A stretch of 35,079 nt of DNA from an uncultured bacterium (GCA_946188155.1 CAMHUC010000036.1:1-35079); one strand, 5' to 3'. Counted from the first letter of the stretch, positions 14,361-22,762 are shown. The notes: generated by a model not told the origin, from the letters alone. Made by a program: numbers and translations.

Positions 14361-15878
14361 ATGTCAGAAAGAAGAGTTAGGGTGCGTTTCGCGCCAAGTC
14401 CCACGGGGGCTCTGCATATCGGCGGTGTGCGCACTGCCCTGTATAATTATCTGTTCGCGCGCCAGCATGGCGGCGACCTCGTTTTCCGTATTGAGGACAC
14501 CGACAGCAACCGCTTTGTGCCGGGGGCCGAGGAGTATATCATAGAGTCGTTCCGGTGGCTGGGCATCCGGTTCGACGAGGGTGTCAGCTTCGGTGGCGAC
14601 AAAGGTCCGTATCGGCAGAGCGAGCGTCGCGACATCTATAAGAAATATGTGCAGCAGCTGCTCGACGCCGACAAGGCCTACATCGCCTTCGACACGCCCG
14701 AGGAGCTGGAGCAGAAGCGCCAGGATATACAGAATTTCCAGTACGACAGCCACACACGCAGCCAGATGCGCAACTCGCTGACGCTGCCGAAGGAAGAGGT
14801 GGAGCAGCTGATCAGCGACGGCCATCAGTATGTGGTGCGCTTCAAGATTGATGCCGGACAGGAGGTGCTGGTCAACGACCTGATTCGTGGAGAGGTGCGC
14901 GTGAAGAGCGACATCCTCGACGACAAGGTGCTCTTCAAGAGTGCCGACCAGTTGCCTACTTATCATCTGGCCAACATCGTGGATGACCACCTGATGGAGA
15001 TCTCGCACGTCATCCGCGGCGAGGAGTGGCTGCCGTCGGCCCCGCTGCATGTGCTGCTCTACCAGGCCTTCGGCTGGCAGGACACCATGCCCCAGTTCGC
15101 CCACCTGCCGCTGCTGTTGAAACCCGACGGCAAGGGCAAGCTGTCGAAGCGCGACGGCGACCGGCTGGGCTTCCCCGTGTTCCCCTTAGAGTGGCACGAC
15201 CCCAAGACGGGCGAGGTGAGCCGCGGCTACCGTGAGGACGGCTACTTTCCCGAGGCCGTCATCAACTTCCTGGCCCTGCTGGGGTGGAATCCCGGCGGTG
15301 AGCAGGAGATCTTTTCTCTTGACGAGCTGGTGCCGCTGTTCGACATCACGAAGTGCTCGAAGGCTGGTGCCAAGTTCGCCTACGACAAGGGCATCTGGTT
15401 CAACCATGAGTATATCCTGAAGAAGTCGGCCGAGGAGATAGCGCGGCTGTGGCTGCCTGAGGTGCAGCAGCATTGTCCGGCAGCAACCCTGGAGCGTGTC
15501 ACCAAGGTCTGCGCGATGATGAAGGACCGCGTGAGCTTCGTCAAGGAGCTGTGGCCGTTGTGCTCGTTCTTCTTCGAGGCTCCTACGACCTACGATGAGA
15601 AGACCGCCAAGAAGCGCTGGAAGGAGGACTCGGCTCAGGTGATGGGCGAGCTTATCGGCGTGCTGGAGGGTATCGACGACTTCTCGCTGGAACACCAGGA
15701 GCAGGTAGTACACGCCTGGGTGGAGCAGAAGGAGTACAAGCTGGGCAACGTGATGAACGCCTGGCGACTGACGCTTGTAGGCGAGGGCAAGGGGCCTGGT
15801 ATGTTCGACATCTCGGCGTTCCTCGGTAGGGAGGAGACTATCCGCAGAATGAAGCGTGCCATCGAAGTGCTGGGATGA
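14361..15878 (+). CDS. gltX: glutamyl-tRNA synthetase
   Basis: This 505-aa class I aminoacyl-tRNA synthetase charges tRNA-Glu with glutamate. The HIGH-type signature is in [13 protein letters not shown] (about 11-23), the KMSKS-type loop is KLSKRDGDR (about 260-268), and a C-terminal helical anticodon-binding domain spans about 340-505. Length is usual for the family. The ATG at 14361 follows a promoter-like TAATTTTG box by about 20 nt. waaA follows after a 77-bp octamer array and may be co-transcribed. In E. coli this enzyme is the target of HipA; a hipBA module lies 10 kb away, which is a coincidence worth knowing but not evidence of interaction. Confidence 0.96.
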   Translation: MSERRVRVRFAPSPTGALHIGGVRTALYNYLFARQHGGDLVFRIEDTDSNRFVPGAEEYIIESFRWLGIRFDEGVSFGGDKGPYRQSERRDIYKKYVQQLLDADKAYIAFDTPEELEQKRQDIQNFQYDSHTRSQMRNSLTLPKEEVEQLISDGHQYVVRFKIDAGQEVLVNDLIRGEVRVKSDILDDKVLFKSADQLPTYHLANIVDDHLMEISHVIRGEEWLPSAPLHVLLYQAFGWQDTMPQFAHLPLLLKPDGKGKLSKRDGDRLGFPVFPLEWHDPKTGEVSRGYREDGYFPEAVINFLALLGWNPGGEQEIFSLDELVPLFDITKCSKAGAKFAYDKGIWFNHEYILKKSAEEIARLWLPEVQQHCPAATLERVTKVCAMMKDRVSFVKELWPLCSFFFEAPTTYDEKTAKKRWKEDSAQVMGELIGVLEGIDDFSLEHQEQVVHAWVEQKEYKLGNVMNAWRLTLVGEGKGPGMFDISAFLGREETIRRMKRAIEVLG

Positions 15879-15884
15879 GACGGC

Positions 15885-15956
15885 ATAATGTGATAACGAG
15901 ATAACGTCATAACGAGATAACGTAATAACGAGATAACGTAATAACGTCATAACGAG
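15885..15956 (+). repeat. octamer array between gltX and waaA, nine units
   Basis: Nine consecutive 8-nt units follow the pattern ATAACGnn: ATAATGTG first, then ATAACGAG, ATAACGTC or ATAACGTA. The final G of the last unit is the first base of the waaA GTG start codon. The array fills nearly the whole gap. Confidence 0.9.
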
Positions 15957-17197
15957 TGTATAATCTTGTCATATACCTTTATCTGTGGGGAGTGGCTGTC
16001 TACAGCCGCTTCAACGAGAAGGTGCGCAAGATGTGGCGCGGCGAGCGCGAGGCTTTCCGCATCCTGCGCGAGAAGGTGGACCCCGAGGCCCGTTACGTGT
16101 GGTTCCATGCCGCATCGCTGGGCGAGTTCGAGCAGGGACGGCCGCTGATGGAGCACCTGCGCCGTGAGCATCCGGAGTATAAGATTCTGCTGACGTTCTT
16201 CTCGCCTTCGGGCTACGAGGTTCGGAAGAATTATGAAGGTGCCGACATCATCTGCTACCTGCCGCTCGACACTATTACCAATGCGAGGCGCTTCCTGAGG
16301 ACCATCCGCCCGGAGATGGCTTTCTTTATCAAGTATGAGTTCTGGTATAACTATCTGCATATATTGAAGCATCGCGGGGTGCCCGTCTACTCGGTGTCGA
16401 GCATCTTCCGCCCCGACCAGGTGTTCTTCAAGTGGTACGGCCGTCAGTATGGGCGGGTGCTCAACTGCTTCACCCACTTCTTCGTGCAGAATGAGCAGAG
16501 CCGCGAGCTGCTGGCGCGGATAGGCATCACCAGCGTCACCGTGACGGGCGACACCCGTTTCGACCGCGTGCTCCAGATTAAGGAGGCTGCCAGGCAGCTG
16601 CCAGTGGTGGAGGTCTTTGTCGCACCCCCGAAGGTATTCGTTGCCGGCTCTTCGTGGCCTCCTGATGAGGAGATATTCATCCGTTACTTCAATGAGCACC
16701 GCGACTGGAAGCTTATCATTGCCCCGCACGTCATCGGCGAGGACCATCTGCAGCAGATAGAGCGGATGCTTGAGGGCCGCAAGGTAGTACGCTACACGCA
16801 GGCAGAGCATAATCTCAAATCTCAAATCTCAAATCTCAAATCCTCCGACGTCCTCATCATCGACTGCTTCGGTCTGCTGTCGAGCATCTACCATTATGGT
16901 AGTGTGGCCTACGTGGGTGGCGGCTTCGGCGTGGGCATCCACAATCTCTTGGAGGCTGCCGTGTGGGACGTGCCCGTGTTCTTCGGCCCCAACAACCAGA
17001 AGTTCCAGGAGGCCCAGGGGCTGAAACGGAGTGGCGGCTTTGAGATTGGCAGCTACGAGGACTTCGAGCGGCTGATGAACCGCTTTGCTGCCGATGCTGC
17101 ATATCTGCAGGAGCAGGGACGGCAGGCAGGGCACTATGTCAAGAGCCGCTCCGGTGCTACGGAGATAATCATCTCTTCAGTATTCTCTCACCTCTAA
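15956..17197 (+). CDS. waaA: 3-deoxy-D-manno-octulosonic acid transferase (Kdo transferase)
   Basis: This 413-aa inner-membrane-anchored GT-B glycosyltransferase adds Kdo to lipid A precursor, an essential step of lipopolysaccharide synthesis. The N-terminus (MYNLVIYLYLWGVAVYSRF) is a membrane anchor. WFHAASLGEFEQ (about 56-67) holds the catalytic glutamate. The C-terminal Rossmann domain carries GGGFGVGIHNLLEAAVWDVPVFFGP (about 322-346, quoted in part: GIHNLLEAAVWDVP). The start is GTG at 15956; the next ATG would remove the anchor. No Shine-Dalgarno is present because an octamer repeat runs right up to the start. Near residues 285-296, HNLKSQISNLKSS is encoded by a TCTCAAA heptamer array. 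The last codons and the stop lie in another heptamer-rich repeat. Confidence 0.93.
   Translation: MYNLVIYLYLWGVAVYSRFNEKVRKMWRGEREAFRILREKVDPEARYVWFHAASLGEFEQGRPLMEHLRREHPEYKILLTFFSPSGYEVRKNYEGADIICYLPLDTITNARRFLRTIRPEMAFFIKYEFWYNYLHILKHRGVPVYSVSSIFRPDQVFFKWYGRQYGRVLNCFTHFFVQNEQSRELLARIGITSVTVTGDTRFDRVLQIKEAARQLPVVEVFVAPPKVFVAGSSWPPDEEIFIRYFNEHRDWKLIIAPHVIGEDHLQQIERMLEGRKVVRYTQAEHNLKSQISNLKSSDVLIIDCFGLLSSIYHYGSVAYVGGGFGVGIHNLLEAAVWDVPVFFGPNNQKFQEAQGLKRSGGFEIGSYEDFERLMNRFAADAAYLQEQGRQAGHYVKSRSGATEIIISSVFSHL
16813..16840 (+). repeat. heptamer array inside waaA
   Basis: TCTCAAA is repeated exactly four times. Read in frame it encodes the LKSQISNLKS stretch. Seven is not a multiple of three, so gain or loss of one unit would shift the frame and truncate a normally essential enzyme. 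Confidence 0.9.
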
Positions 17198-17241
17198 ACT
17201 TTAAACTCTCACCTCTAACCTTTAAACTTTAAACTCTCCTC
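17186..17241 (+). repeat. heptamer array between convergent waaA and 5'-nucleotidase genes
   Basis: Consecutive 7-nt words (TCTCACC, TCTAAAC, TTTAAAC and variants) give a 21-bp higher-order period (TCTCACCTCTAA at 17186 and 17207). The array begins inside waaA and provides its last three codons and TAA stop. Confidence 0.85.
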
Positions 17242-17246
17242 CCTAC

Positions 17247-18704
17247 TCATTCCTTGATTATCCGGATATGGCTTGAACCCTGATAGCTGACCGTCCCCTT
17301 GCGCTCCAGGAAGTCGATGATGATGCTTGAGGTCTCACGGTTCAGTTCCTCAGGCTCTTTTTTGAGTACAGGCTTCATGATGGCAGCCAGATAGCTGTTG
17401 GTGGCTACCGAGTACACCTTGGAGTAGTCGGGCTCCCGGCCGTCCTCCGTCAGTAGCCTGACGCGCTTCAGCTGGTCGGGATTGTCCTTATCCACCGTTG
17501 CTTCGCAGAGCAGTCCCGAGATGCGTGGCAGCCGGTAGAGGGTGCCTCGGCTGTAGGTGGTCATGACCGTCACAAGTTCCTCGATGGTCATCCTGAGGAT
17601 GACGGCCTCGTTATAGAACGGGTCCATCGACAGGATGTCGAACACGCTGATGTCGCCGGCCGGCAGCTGCTTGATGCGGGTATTGCCGTGGTTCACCAGT
17701 CCGATGTCGGCTCTGGCTTCCTCCCTGAAGGCATCGCACATCAGGTAGCAGAGCTCGTCGCTCGTCTCGAATGGCGTGGCAGCCTGTGCTATCACCTGCT
17801 TGAAGTCGGGATTGTCGCTGAAGTAGGCCACCATGGTTTCCACAACCCGATTGTGCTTGGAGAAGGTGTGAACGTCGATGTATTCTGCCTCCTTGCTGGT
17901 GATGCGGCCGTCCCTGTGGGTGAGCGTGATGTGCGTCACTTTCGGCAGCCGGTTGCTGTTCTGGGTGATGAGCACGCCGTTGTGAAGCGGCTCGTCGGCA
18001 GTCAGCTGGGTGTGGGAGTGGCCGCCGATGATCAGGTCGAGCCACGGGTATTCCTCAGCCATCCTGACGTCATCCTCGTAGCCGATGTGCGAGAGCAGGA
18101 TGGTGGCGTCGCACTGGTCGCTGAAGTGCTTGTAGCGAGCCACGGTGCTCAGGGGTGAGGCAAAGCGGAAGCCCTTCACATTGTCGGGGTGGGTGTCGGG
18201 GCGCCCTTGGGGATTCACCTGCACGGCACCGATCACACCAATCTTCAGACCGTCGACGTCGAACACCTGCGTGGGCACTATCCCCAGGTTGCTTCCCCTT
18301 TCAGGGAAGATGTTGGCGCAGATGTAGCTGAAGCTGGAGAGACCGATGAGCGGTTCCAGTGAGTGAACGTCGAACTCGTGGTTGCCCAGGGTGGTGGCGT
18401 GGAATCCCACCATGTTCATCAGCGTCACCATCGGGTATGACGATGGCTTGTACATATCGCTCAGCGGGTTGCCCGTACGGTTGTCGCCGGCAGAGAGTAT
18501 CAGCAGCTGCGGGTAAAGGGTGCGCAGGCTGTCGGCGATGGCTGCCAGCTGTGGGAAAGCCTCGATGGCGGCGTGCATGTCATTGGCTGCCAGGATGTGT
18601 ATCTCCCGTTTCTGTCCGTAGCTGCTGGCGTACAGCAGTACAGTCAGGCAGAGCGTGGTGAGTATTCTGGTGTAACGGTTGTGATTCAGGCGGTATTCTT
18701 TCAT
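17247..18704 (-). CDS. 5'-nucleotidase/UshA-type metallophosphoesterase, exported
   Basis: With the start at 18704 (MKEYRLNHNR) the protein is 485 aa with a signal peptide cleaved near residue 30. A longer frame begins in the promoter region and is not credible. The metallophosphoesterase domain shows NDMH (41-44), GDNRTGN (73-79), GNHEFD (107-112) and GGHSHTQ, the expected dimetal ligands. The C-terminal 5'-nucleotidase domain starts near 300, with NHGNTRIKQLPAGDISVFD and the substrate-stacking FYNEAV segment. UshA relatives hydrolyse 5'-nucleotides, UDP-sugars or cyclic nucleotides in the periplasm; the exact substrate cannot be told. The first motif NDMH replaces the common NDxHG form. It is divergent from the next gene through a heptamer-cored promoter and converges on waaA. 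Confidence 0.88.
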   Translation of the reverse strand: MKEYRLNHNRYTRILTTLCLTVLLYASSYGQKREIHILAANDMHAAIEAFPQLAAIADSLRTLYPQLLILSAGDNRTGNPLSDMYKPSSYPMVTLMNMVGFHATTLGNHEFDVHSLEPLIGLSSFSYICANIFPERGSNLGIVPTQVFDVDGLKIGVIGAVQVNPQGRPDTHPDNVKGFRFASPLSTVARYKHFSDQCDATILLSHIGYEDDVRMAEEYPWLDLIIGGHSHTQLTADEPLHNGVLITQNSNRLPKVTHITLTHRDGRITSKEAEYIDVHTFSKHNRVVETMVAYFSDNPDFKQVIAQAATPFETSDELCYLMCDAFREEARADIGLVNHGNTRIKQLPAGDISVFDILSMDPFYNEAVILRMTIEELVTVMTTYSRGTLYRLPRISGLLCEATVDKDNPDQLKRVRLLTEDGREPDYSKVYSVATNSYLAAIMKPVLKKEPEELNRETSSIIIDFLERKGTVSYQGSSHIRIIKE

Positions 18705-18736
18705 TCTTGTTGCGCTAAAAGTTATTAACGTAGGTG

Positions 18737-18796
18737 CAAAGATACGAAATAATTCATAATGCACAATTCACGATTCATAATTATTTCGTAATTTTG
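18737..18796. promoter_or_regulatory. divergent promoter pair with heptamer core (5'-nucleotidase/metallophosphoesterase)
   Basis: The reverse -7 box is TATCTTTG (18744-18737) and the forward box is TAATTTTG (18789-18796). The spacer is exactly 44 bp and made of AATTCAT-type heptamers, some degenerate. Box sequences and spacing are the same as in the pgpH/gltX region. Confidence 0.65.
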
Positions 18797-18819
18797 CGCG
18801 AAAATTTGATTCTAAAAGG

Positions 18820-19938
18820 ATGAGACTTATGTGGATGTTCGTGTTTTGGGTGTTGCCGTTGGTGGCCATTGTCTATCTGGCGTGGCACGTATGGACTATC
18901 CTGCCGTGGTCGGGATGGTTGAAGTCGGGAGTCATCGCGCTGGGTGTGGGCAGCTTCTTGTTGTTGTTCCTCTCCGTGGCCCGACGGTTCGACGCATTGC
19001 CTCTGCCGGTGGCACAGTTGGCCTACGAGGTGGGAACGTCGTCGATCATGGTGATGCTCTATCTGGTGATACTTTTCCTGGTGCTCGACTTGGGGCGGCT
19101 CCTGCATCTCGTGCCGCGCTCGCTGCTATACCACAACTGGCAGTCGGCTTTGGCCATCTTTGTGCTCATCTTTGCCGTGTTCCTCTATGGTAATCTGCAT
19201 TATAAGAATAAGGTACGCGTATCGCTGGAGCTCCCGACGCAGAAACCGTTGGGAAAGGACTATCGGGTGGTGATGCTCTCCGACCTGCACCTGGGCTACC
19301 ATAATCCGCGCCACGAGTTGGCCCGGTGGGTGGACATGGTCAATGCCGAGCAGCCCGACTTCGTACTGATAGCTGGCGACATCATCGACGGCAGCATGCG
19401 GCCTCTGTTAGAGGAGAACATGGCCCAGGAGTTCCATCGGCTGAAGGCACCTGTCTATGCCAGTCTGGGTAACCATGAGTACTATGCCGGTGAGCCTAAG
19501 GCGCAGCAGTTCTTCCGTGATGCCGGCATCCGTCTGCTCATCGATGATGCTGCCGTGATTGACAGTAGCATCGTCATCATCGGGCGTGACGACCGCACTA
19601 ATATGCGTCGCAAGCCCGTGGAGGACTTGGTGGCGGCAGCCAAATCCCAAACCTCAAACCTCAAATCTCAACCATTCACCATCGTCCTCGACCACCAGCC
19701 ATACAACCTGGAGCGCACAGAGCAGGCCGGCGTTGACTTCCAGCTCAGTGGACATACCCATCGTGGACAGGTGTGGCCCATCTCCTGGATTACGGATGCC
19801 ATCTATGAATGCTCGTGGGGCAGCCATCAGCGCGGCAATACACGCTATTATGTCTCGTCGGGTATCGGTATCTGGGGCGGCAAGTATCGCATTGGCACGC
19901 AGTCGGAATATGTGGTGGCAACCATCAGTGGGGAGTAG
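18820..19938 (+). CDS. membrane-anchored metallophosphoesterase, YaeI/YkuE-like
   Basis: This 372-aa protein has about four N-terminal membrane helices in the first 130 residues. A calcineurin-like domain follows: SDLHLGY (about 153-159), GDIIDG (about 186-191), LGNHEYY (about 211-217), DHQPYN and SGHTHRGQ (about 309-316), all expected metal ligands. Relatives (YaeI, YkuE, LpxG/LpxI-type) act on membrane-associated phospholipid or lipid A intermediates or on unknown phosphodiesters; substrate is not predictable here. Residues about 275-286 (KSQTSNLKSQP) are encoded by a heptamer array and closely resemble the insert in waaA. Its stop codon lies in the left arm of the terminator shared with the convergent carrier gene. 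Confidence 0.88.
   Translation: MRLMWMFVFWVLPLVAIVYLAWHVWTILPWSGWLKSGVIALGVGSFLLLFLSVARRFDALPLPVAQLAYEVGTSSIMVMLYLVILFLVLDLGRLLHLVPRSLLYHNWQSALAIFVLIFAVFLYGNLHYKNKVRVSLELPTQKPLGKDYRVVMLSDLHLGYHNPRHELARWVDMVNAEQPDFVLIAGDIIDGSMRPLLEENMAQEFHRLKAPVYASLGNHEYYAGEPKAQQFFRDAGIRLLIDDAAVIDSSIVIIGRDDRTNMRRKPVEDLVAAAKSQTSNLKSQPFTIVLDHQPYNLERTEQAGVDFQLSGHTHRGQVWPISWITDAIYECSWGSHQRGNTRYYVSSGIGIWGGKYRIGTQSEYVVATISGE
19645..19672 (+). repeat. heptamer array inside the metallophosphoesterase gene
   Basis: Four 7-nt units (TCCCAAA, CCTCAAA twice, TCTCAAC) are in frame and encode KSQTSNLKSQ. The word family is the same as in waaA. Confidence 0.8.
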
Positions 19939-19960
19939 CAGTGCTACTCCCTTTCTTTTT
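19931..19960 (+). terminator. intrinsic terminator holding both convergent stop codons
   Basis: GGGAGTAG-CAGTG-CTACTCCC (19931-19951) is a perfect 8-bp stem with a 5-nt loop, followed by a T-rich tract (19952-19960). The left arm contains the TAG of the metallophosphoesterase (19936-19938). The right arm contains the reverse-strand TAG of the carrier gene (19944-19946). The U-tract favours the forward transcript. Confidence 0.9.
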
Positions 19961-20900
19961 TCCTGTGCTGCCAGATTTCTATCGAGTTGATGATGTTCTG
20001 CCAGAGGATATAGCAGCCGGGGCCGACGGAGGAGAGCGGGTTGAGATAGGTGGAGGAGAGCCAGATGGCAAAGGCTGTGTTCTTTTGGCCCATGGCTTGT
20101 CCTGACTCCTGTGCATGGTCGAAGAAATGACCGATGAAGCGGCCCACGGCAAACTGTACTACGCACATCACCAGTCCCAGCAGGGCGATGGCTGTGAGCA
20201 GGGCGATGGTGGTATCGGCATTGACGATGTTCTTCACCGTGGTGCCCGTGACAATCATCAGCGAACAGGCCCACAGGTAGTAGCTCAGGTCGCGGATGGA
20301 GACGACCCAGGCGTGAAATCGGTGCATGTGGTGCTTCACGACGTAGGCCAACAGCATCGGCACAATGAGCACGACAAATACCTCGTGGAGTATCTTCAGG
20401 AAAGCTTCCCAGAAGGTGATGTCGGCCCCTTTCTCAATCATCGGGAAGCAGACGGGCACCAGCAGGGCCGTCAGGAAGTTGGAGAGGAAGGTGTAGGTGG
20501 TCATCTGCTCCAGTGAGCCGCCCAGCTTCTGTGTGACTACGGCGGCGGCAGTGGCACAAGGGCAGATGACGCACATCAGGATGGCCTCCAGCAGGACGAG
20601 ACTTTCGCCCGTCATCGAGAATCCCAGCATCAGTCCCATCAGTGCAGCGATGAAGATGAGCTGGAAGAGTCCGGTCCAGAAGTGCCACGCCACGGGCCGC
20701 AGCCTGCGGAAGTCTACCTTGCAGAAGGTGACGAACAGCACCAGGAACATGAACGCCGGCAGGATGGTCTCAAATATGGGACCGAAAAACTCTGCTGCCG
20801 GTTCCAAGCCGGGAGTCAGCCCGAACACCAGATAGGCCACGGCCCCGATGCCCATAGCCACCGGCAGCGTCCAGTCCTTGATGAAACGAACGATGTCCAT
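19944..20900 (-). CDS. bile acid:sodium symporter family (BASS/SBF) transporter
   Basis: This 318-aa multipass protein has about nine or ten hydrophobic helices. Conserved regions of the SBF fold are visible: the crossover helix segment ICPCATAAAVVTQKLGG near 114-130 and the second repeat GQKNTAFAIWLSSTYLNP near 270-287, in which a Gln-Lys-Asn-Thr segment sits where the family binds sodium. Relatives carry bile acids, pantoate or other organic anions with sodium; Bacteroidetes members are mostly uncharacterised. A Lys/Glu-rich tail (HRKKERE) faces the cytosol. It lies downstream of the carbonic anhydrase gene on the same strand, separated by a 119-bp palindromic region, so separate transcription is likely. 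Confidence 0.82.
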   Translation of the reverse strand: MDIVRFIKDWTLPVAMGIGAVAYLVFGLTPGLEPAAEFFGPIFETILPAFMFLVLFVTFCKVDFRRLRPVAWHFWTGLFQLIFIAALMGLMLGFSMTGESLVLLEAILMCVICPCATAAAVVTQKLGGSLEQMTTYTFLSNFLTALLVPVCFPMIEKGADITFWEAFLKILHEVFVVLIVPMLLAYVVKHHMHRFHAWVVSIRDLSYYLWACSLMIVTGTTVKNIVNADTTIALLTAIALLGLVMCVVQFAVGRFIGHFFDHAQESGQAMGQKNTAFAIWLSSTYLNPLSSVGPGCYILWQNIINSIEIWQHRKKERE

Positions 20901-20960
20901 TTGATGAATACGAAGTTTCCTCTTTTTGACGACTAATGACTAAGGACTTGTTTTTTTTGA

Positions 20961-21079
20961 CAACGAATTAAGACGAATGACACGAATTTCACGAATTGAT
21001 ATTTATTTCACGAATTGATAGCCATTCGTTTCATCAGAAACAAATTTGTGTAATTCGTGTCATTCGTCTTAATTCGTTG
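20961..21079. repeat. inverted pair of nonamer arrays
   Basis: The arm 20961-20988 is an exact 28-bp reverse complement of 21052-21079. Each arm consists of 9-nt words (AACGAATTA, AGACGAATG, ACACGAATT). The loop carries two more TCACGAATTGAT copies. It fills the gap between the carbonic anhydrase gene and the carrier gene. Confidence 0.9.
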
Positions 21080-21096
21080 TTGTCCTAAAACATTCC

Positions 21097-21603
21097 TCAT
21101 TTCTCATTCAGGTAGAATTTCGAGTATGCCACGTAGTGCTCGGCATTGTCAGTCTGTCCGGGCCTGACGGGCTTGATGTACTTGGCAGGCACGCCGCCCC
21201 AGATTTCTCCGGCGGGAATCTTGGTGTTCTGAAGCACCAGGGCACCGGCAGCCACGATGGCTCCCTCGCCAATCTCGCATCCATCGAGTAGCGTTGAACC
21301 CATGCCGATGAGGGCATGGTCGCGGATGGTGCAGGCGTGTACCGTCACGTTGTGCCCGATTGTCACGTAGTTGCCGATGTGTGTGGGGCCCGTCTCGTGG
21401 GTCACATGCACGCAGCTGCCGTCCTGGATGTTCGTGCAGTTGCCGATGGTGATGGGGGCCACGTCGCCGCGCACCACGGCATTGAACCACACAGAGCACT
21501 CGTCGCCCATCGTCACATCTCCCACGATTGTAGCGTTCTCACTGAAATAACAGTCTCGCCCCCATTTGGGAGACAGACCCCTATAGGATTTGATTAATGC
21601 CAT
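21097..21603 (-). CDS. gamma-class carbonic anhydrase family protein
   Basis: This 168-aa left-handed beta-helix protein has repeated hexapeptides ([LIV]-G-x-x-x-x) over residues about 20-130. The three metal-binding histidines are H66 (SCVHVT), H84 (TIGHN) and H89 (TVHAC), with the last two five residues apart as in gamma carbonic anhydrases. The family (YrdA/PaaY/CaiE-like) includes active carbonic anhydrases and proteins of unknown role, so catalysis is probable but not certain. The acidic loop of the archaeal enzyme Cam is absent. It is read in the same direction as mdh, 121 bp downstream of it, with an inverted heptamer array in between. Confidence 0.88.
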   Translation of the reverse strand: MALIKSYRGLSPKWGRDCYFSENATIVGDVTMGDECSVWFNAVVRGDVAPITIGNCTNIQDGSCVHVTHETGPTHIGNYVTIGHNVTVHACTIRDHALIGMGSTLLDGCEIGEGAIVAAGALVLQNTKIPAGEIWGGVPAKYIKPVRPGQTDNAEHYVAYSKFYLNEK

Positions 21604-21612
21604 TTGTCTTTT

Positions 21613-21714
21613 GTTTATAGTTTAAAGTTTATAGTTTATAGCTGATTACTTCTATAGGCAGGTTGAATGGCTTGCCTGGTAATCATCTATAAACTATAAA
21701 CTCTAAACAATCAA
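21613..21714. repeat. inverted pair of heptamer arrays between mdh and the carbonic anhydrase gene
   Basis: GTTTATA/GTTTAAA heptamers run from 21613 to 21640, and the complementary CTATAAA, CTCTAAA heptamers from 21687 to 21714. A 24-nt arm (21626-21649) pairs with 21679-21702 with one mismatch. The hairpin would form in the transcript just before the carbonic anhydrase start codon. Confidence 0.88.
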
Positions 21715-21724
21715 CTACTGTAAA

Positions 21725-22714
21725 TTACAGGTTCGGATTGATCTTATTCCACTCAGAGATGGGGGGCACGATGTTCAGCGTGACGAGCTCGTCGCGCATC
21801 TTGCACAGGTGCTCGTAGCTCTGGTCGAGCTTGGCATTCTCCTCGGCAGTACCCTGGGGAACCTCAAACTTGGCACCGTCGGCAGTCATGGTGGTCTTCA
21901 TGGCCATCATGATGTGGTCGTACTTGTCGGTCTTCACGTATGTGCCGACGGGGAAGCGGAAGGGCTCGCCACCCATGGCTGCGCGAATCATCTCAACAGA
22001 GAGGTAGGCAGGGCTCTGGAACGAGCTGCGGCCACGGAGCTCGATGATCTTGGCACCACCCTTGGTGACGTCGATCTTCATCTGCTCCCACTCCTCGGTG
22101 GGGAACTCTGCTGTGCCGATGATGTCGGTCAGCTTGCGACCGGCAATCTCCACGTGGCTGCCGAAGACGGCCATCTGCTCACCGTGGCCACCATAGGTGG
22201 CACAGCCAGTGATCTGGTTCTGCATTACGCCGAACTTCTTGGCCAGGGCCGACTGCAGGCGGGTGGTGTCCAGTCCGGCGAGGGTGGTCACCTGTCCGGG
22301 CTTCAGTCCAGAGTAGAGCAGCGTCACCAGACCTGTCAGGTCGGCGGGGTTGAAGATGATGACCACGTGCTTCACGTCGGGGCAGTACTTCTTGATGTTC
22401 TGACCCAGCTCCTCGGCGATTTTGCAGTTGCCGGCGAGCAAGTCCTCACGGGTCATGCCGGCCTTACGGGGAGCACCACCGCTTGAGATGATGTACTTGG
22501 CATTCTTGAAAGCCTCCTCGGCATTAGTGGTAGCCACGATGTTCACATCGTCGAAGCCACTCTGGCGCATCTCCTCGGCCACACCCTCGGGTGAGAACAC
22601 ATCATAAAGACAGATTTCCGTTGTCAGACCCATCATCAGGGCGGTCTGAGCCATGTTTGAACCAATCATACCGGCAGCGCCGACGATGGTCAATTTCTCA
22701 TTTGTTAAAGCCAT
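21725..22714 (-). CDS. mdh: malate dehydrogenase
   Basis: With the start at 22714 (MALTNEKLTIVGAAG) the enzyme is 329 aa. A 17-codon upstream extension is AT-rich leader and is excluded. The NAD-binding GAAGMIGSN lies at 12-20, substrate-binding arginines in APRKAGMTRE (83, 90), the Asn of FNPADLTG (122), DTTR (150-152) and the catalytic histidine of TYGGHGEQM (177). It interconverts malate and oxaloacetate, in Bacteroidales part of the reductive branch leading to succinate and propionate. A reverse-strand -7 box TATCTTTG (22762-22755) lies about 41 bp upstream of the start codon. Confidence 0.92.
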   Translation of the reverse strand: MALTNEKLTIVGAAGMIGSNMAQTALMMGLTTEICLYDVFSPEGVAEEMRQSGFDDVNIVATTNAEEAFKNAKYIISSGGAPRKAGMTREDLLAGNCKIAEELGQNIKKYCPDVKHVVIIFNPADLTGLVTLLYSGLKPGQVTTLAGLDTTRLQSALAKKFGVMQNQITGCATYGGHGEQMAVFGSHVEIAGRKLTDIIGTAEFPTEEWEQMKIDVTKGGAKIIELRGRSSFQSPAYLSVEMIRAAMGGEPFRFPVGTYVKTDKYDHIMMAMKTTMTADGAKFEVPQGTAEENAKLDQSYEHLCKMRDELVTLNIVPPISEWNKINPNL

Positions 22715-22754
22715 AATTCCTTTATTATTATTGTTTGATATATCAAAAGTGCTG

Positions 22755-22762
22755 CAAAGATA
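22755..22762 (-). promoter_or_regulatory. predicted -7 box of mdh
   Basis: The reverse-strand TATCTTTG is a full match to TAnnTTTG, at suitable distance from the ATG at 22714. A clear -33 TTTG is not seen. Confidence 0.5.

Noticed and set aside
2930..15878. Functional pairing of HipA with the gltX gene in this window
   Set aside because: gltX is universal and 10 kb away. Co-location says nothing about the target of this HipA.
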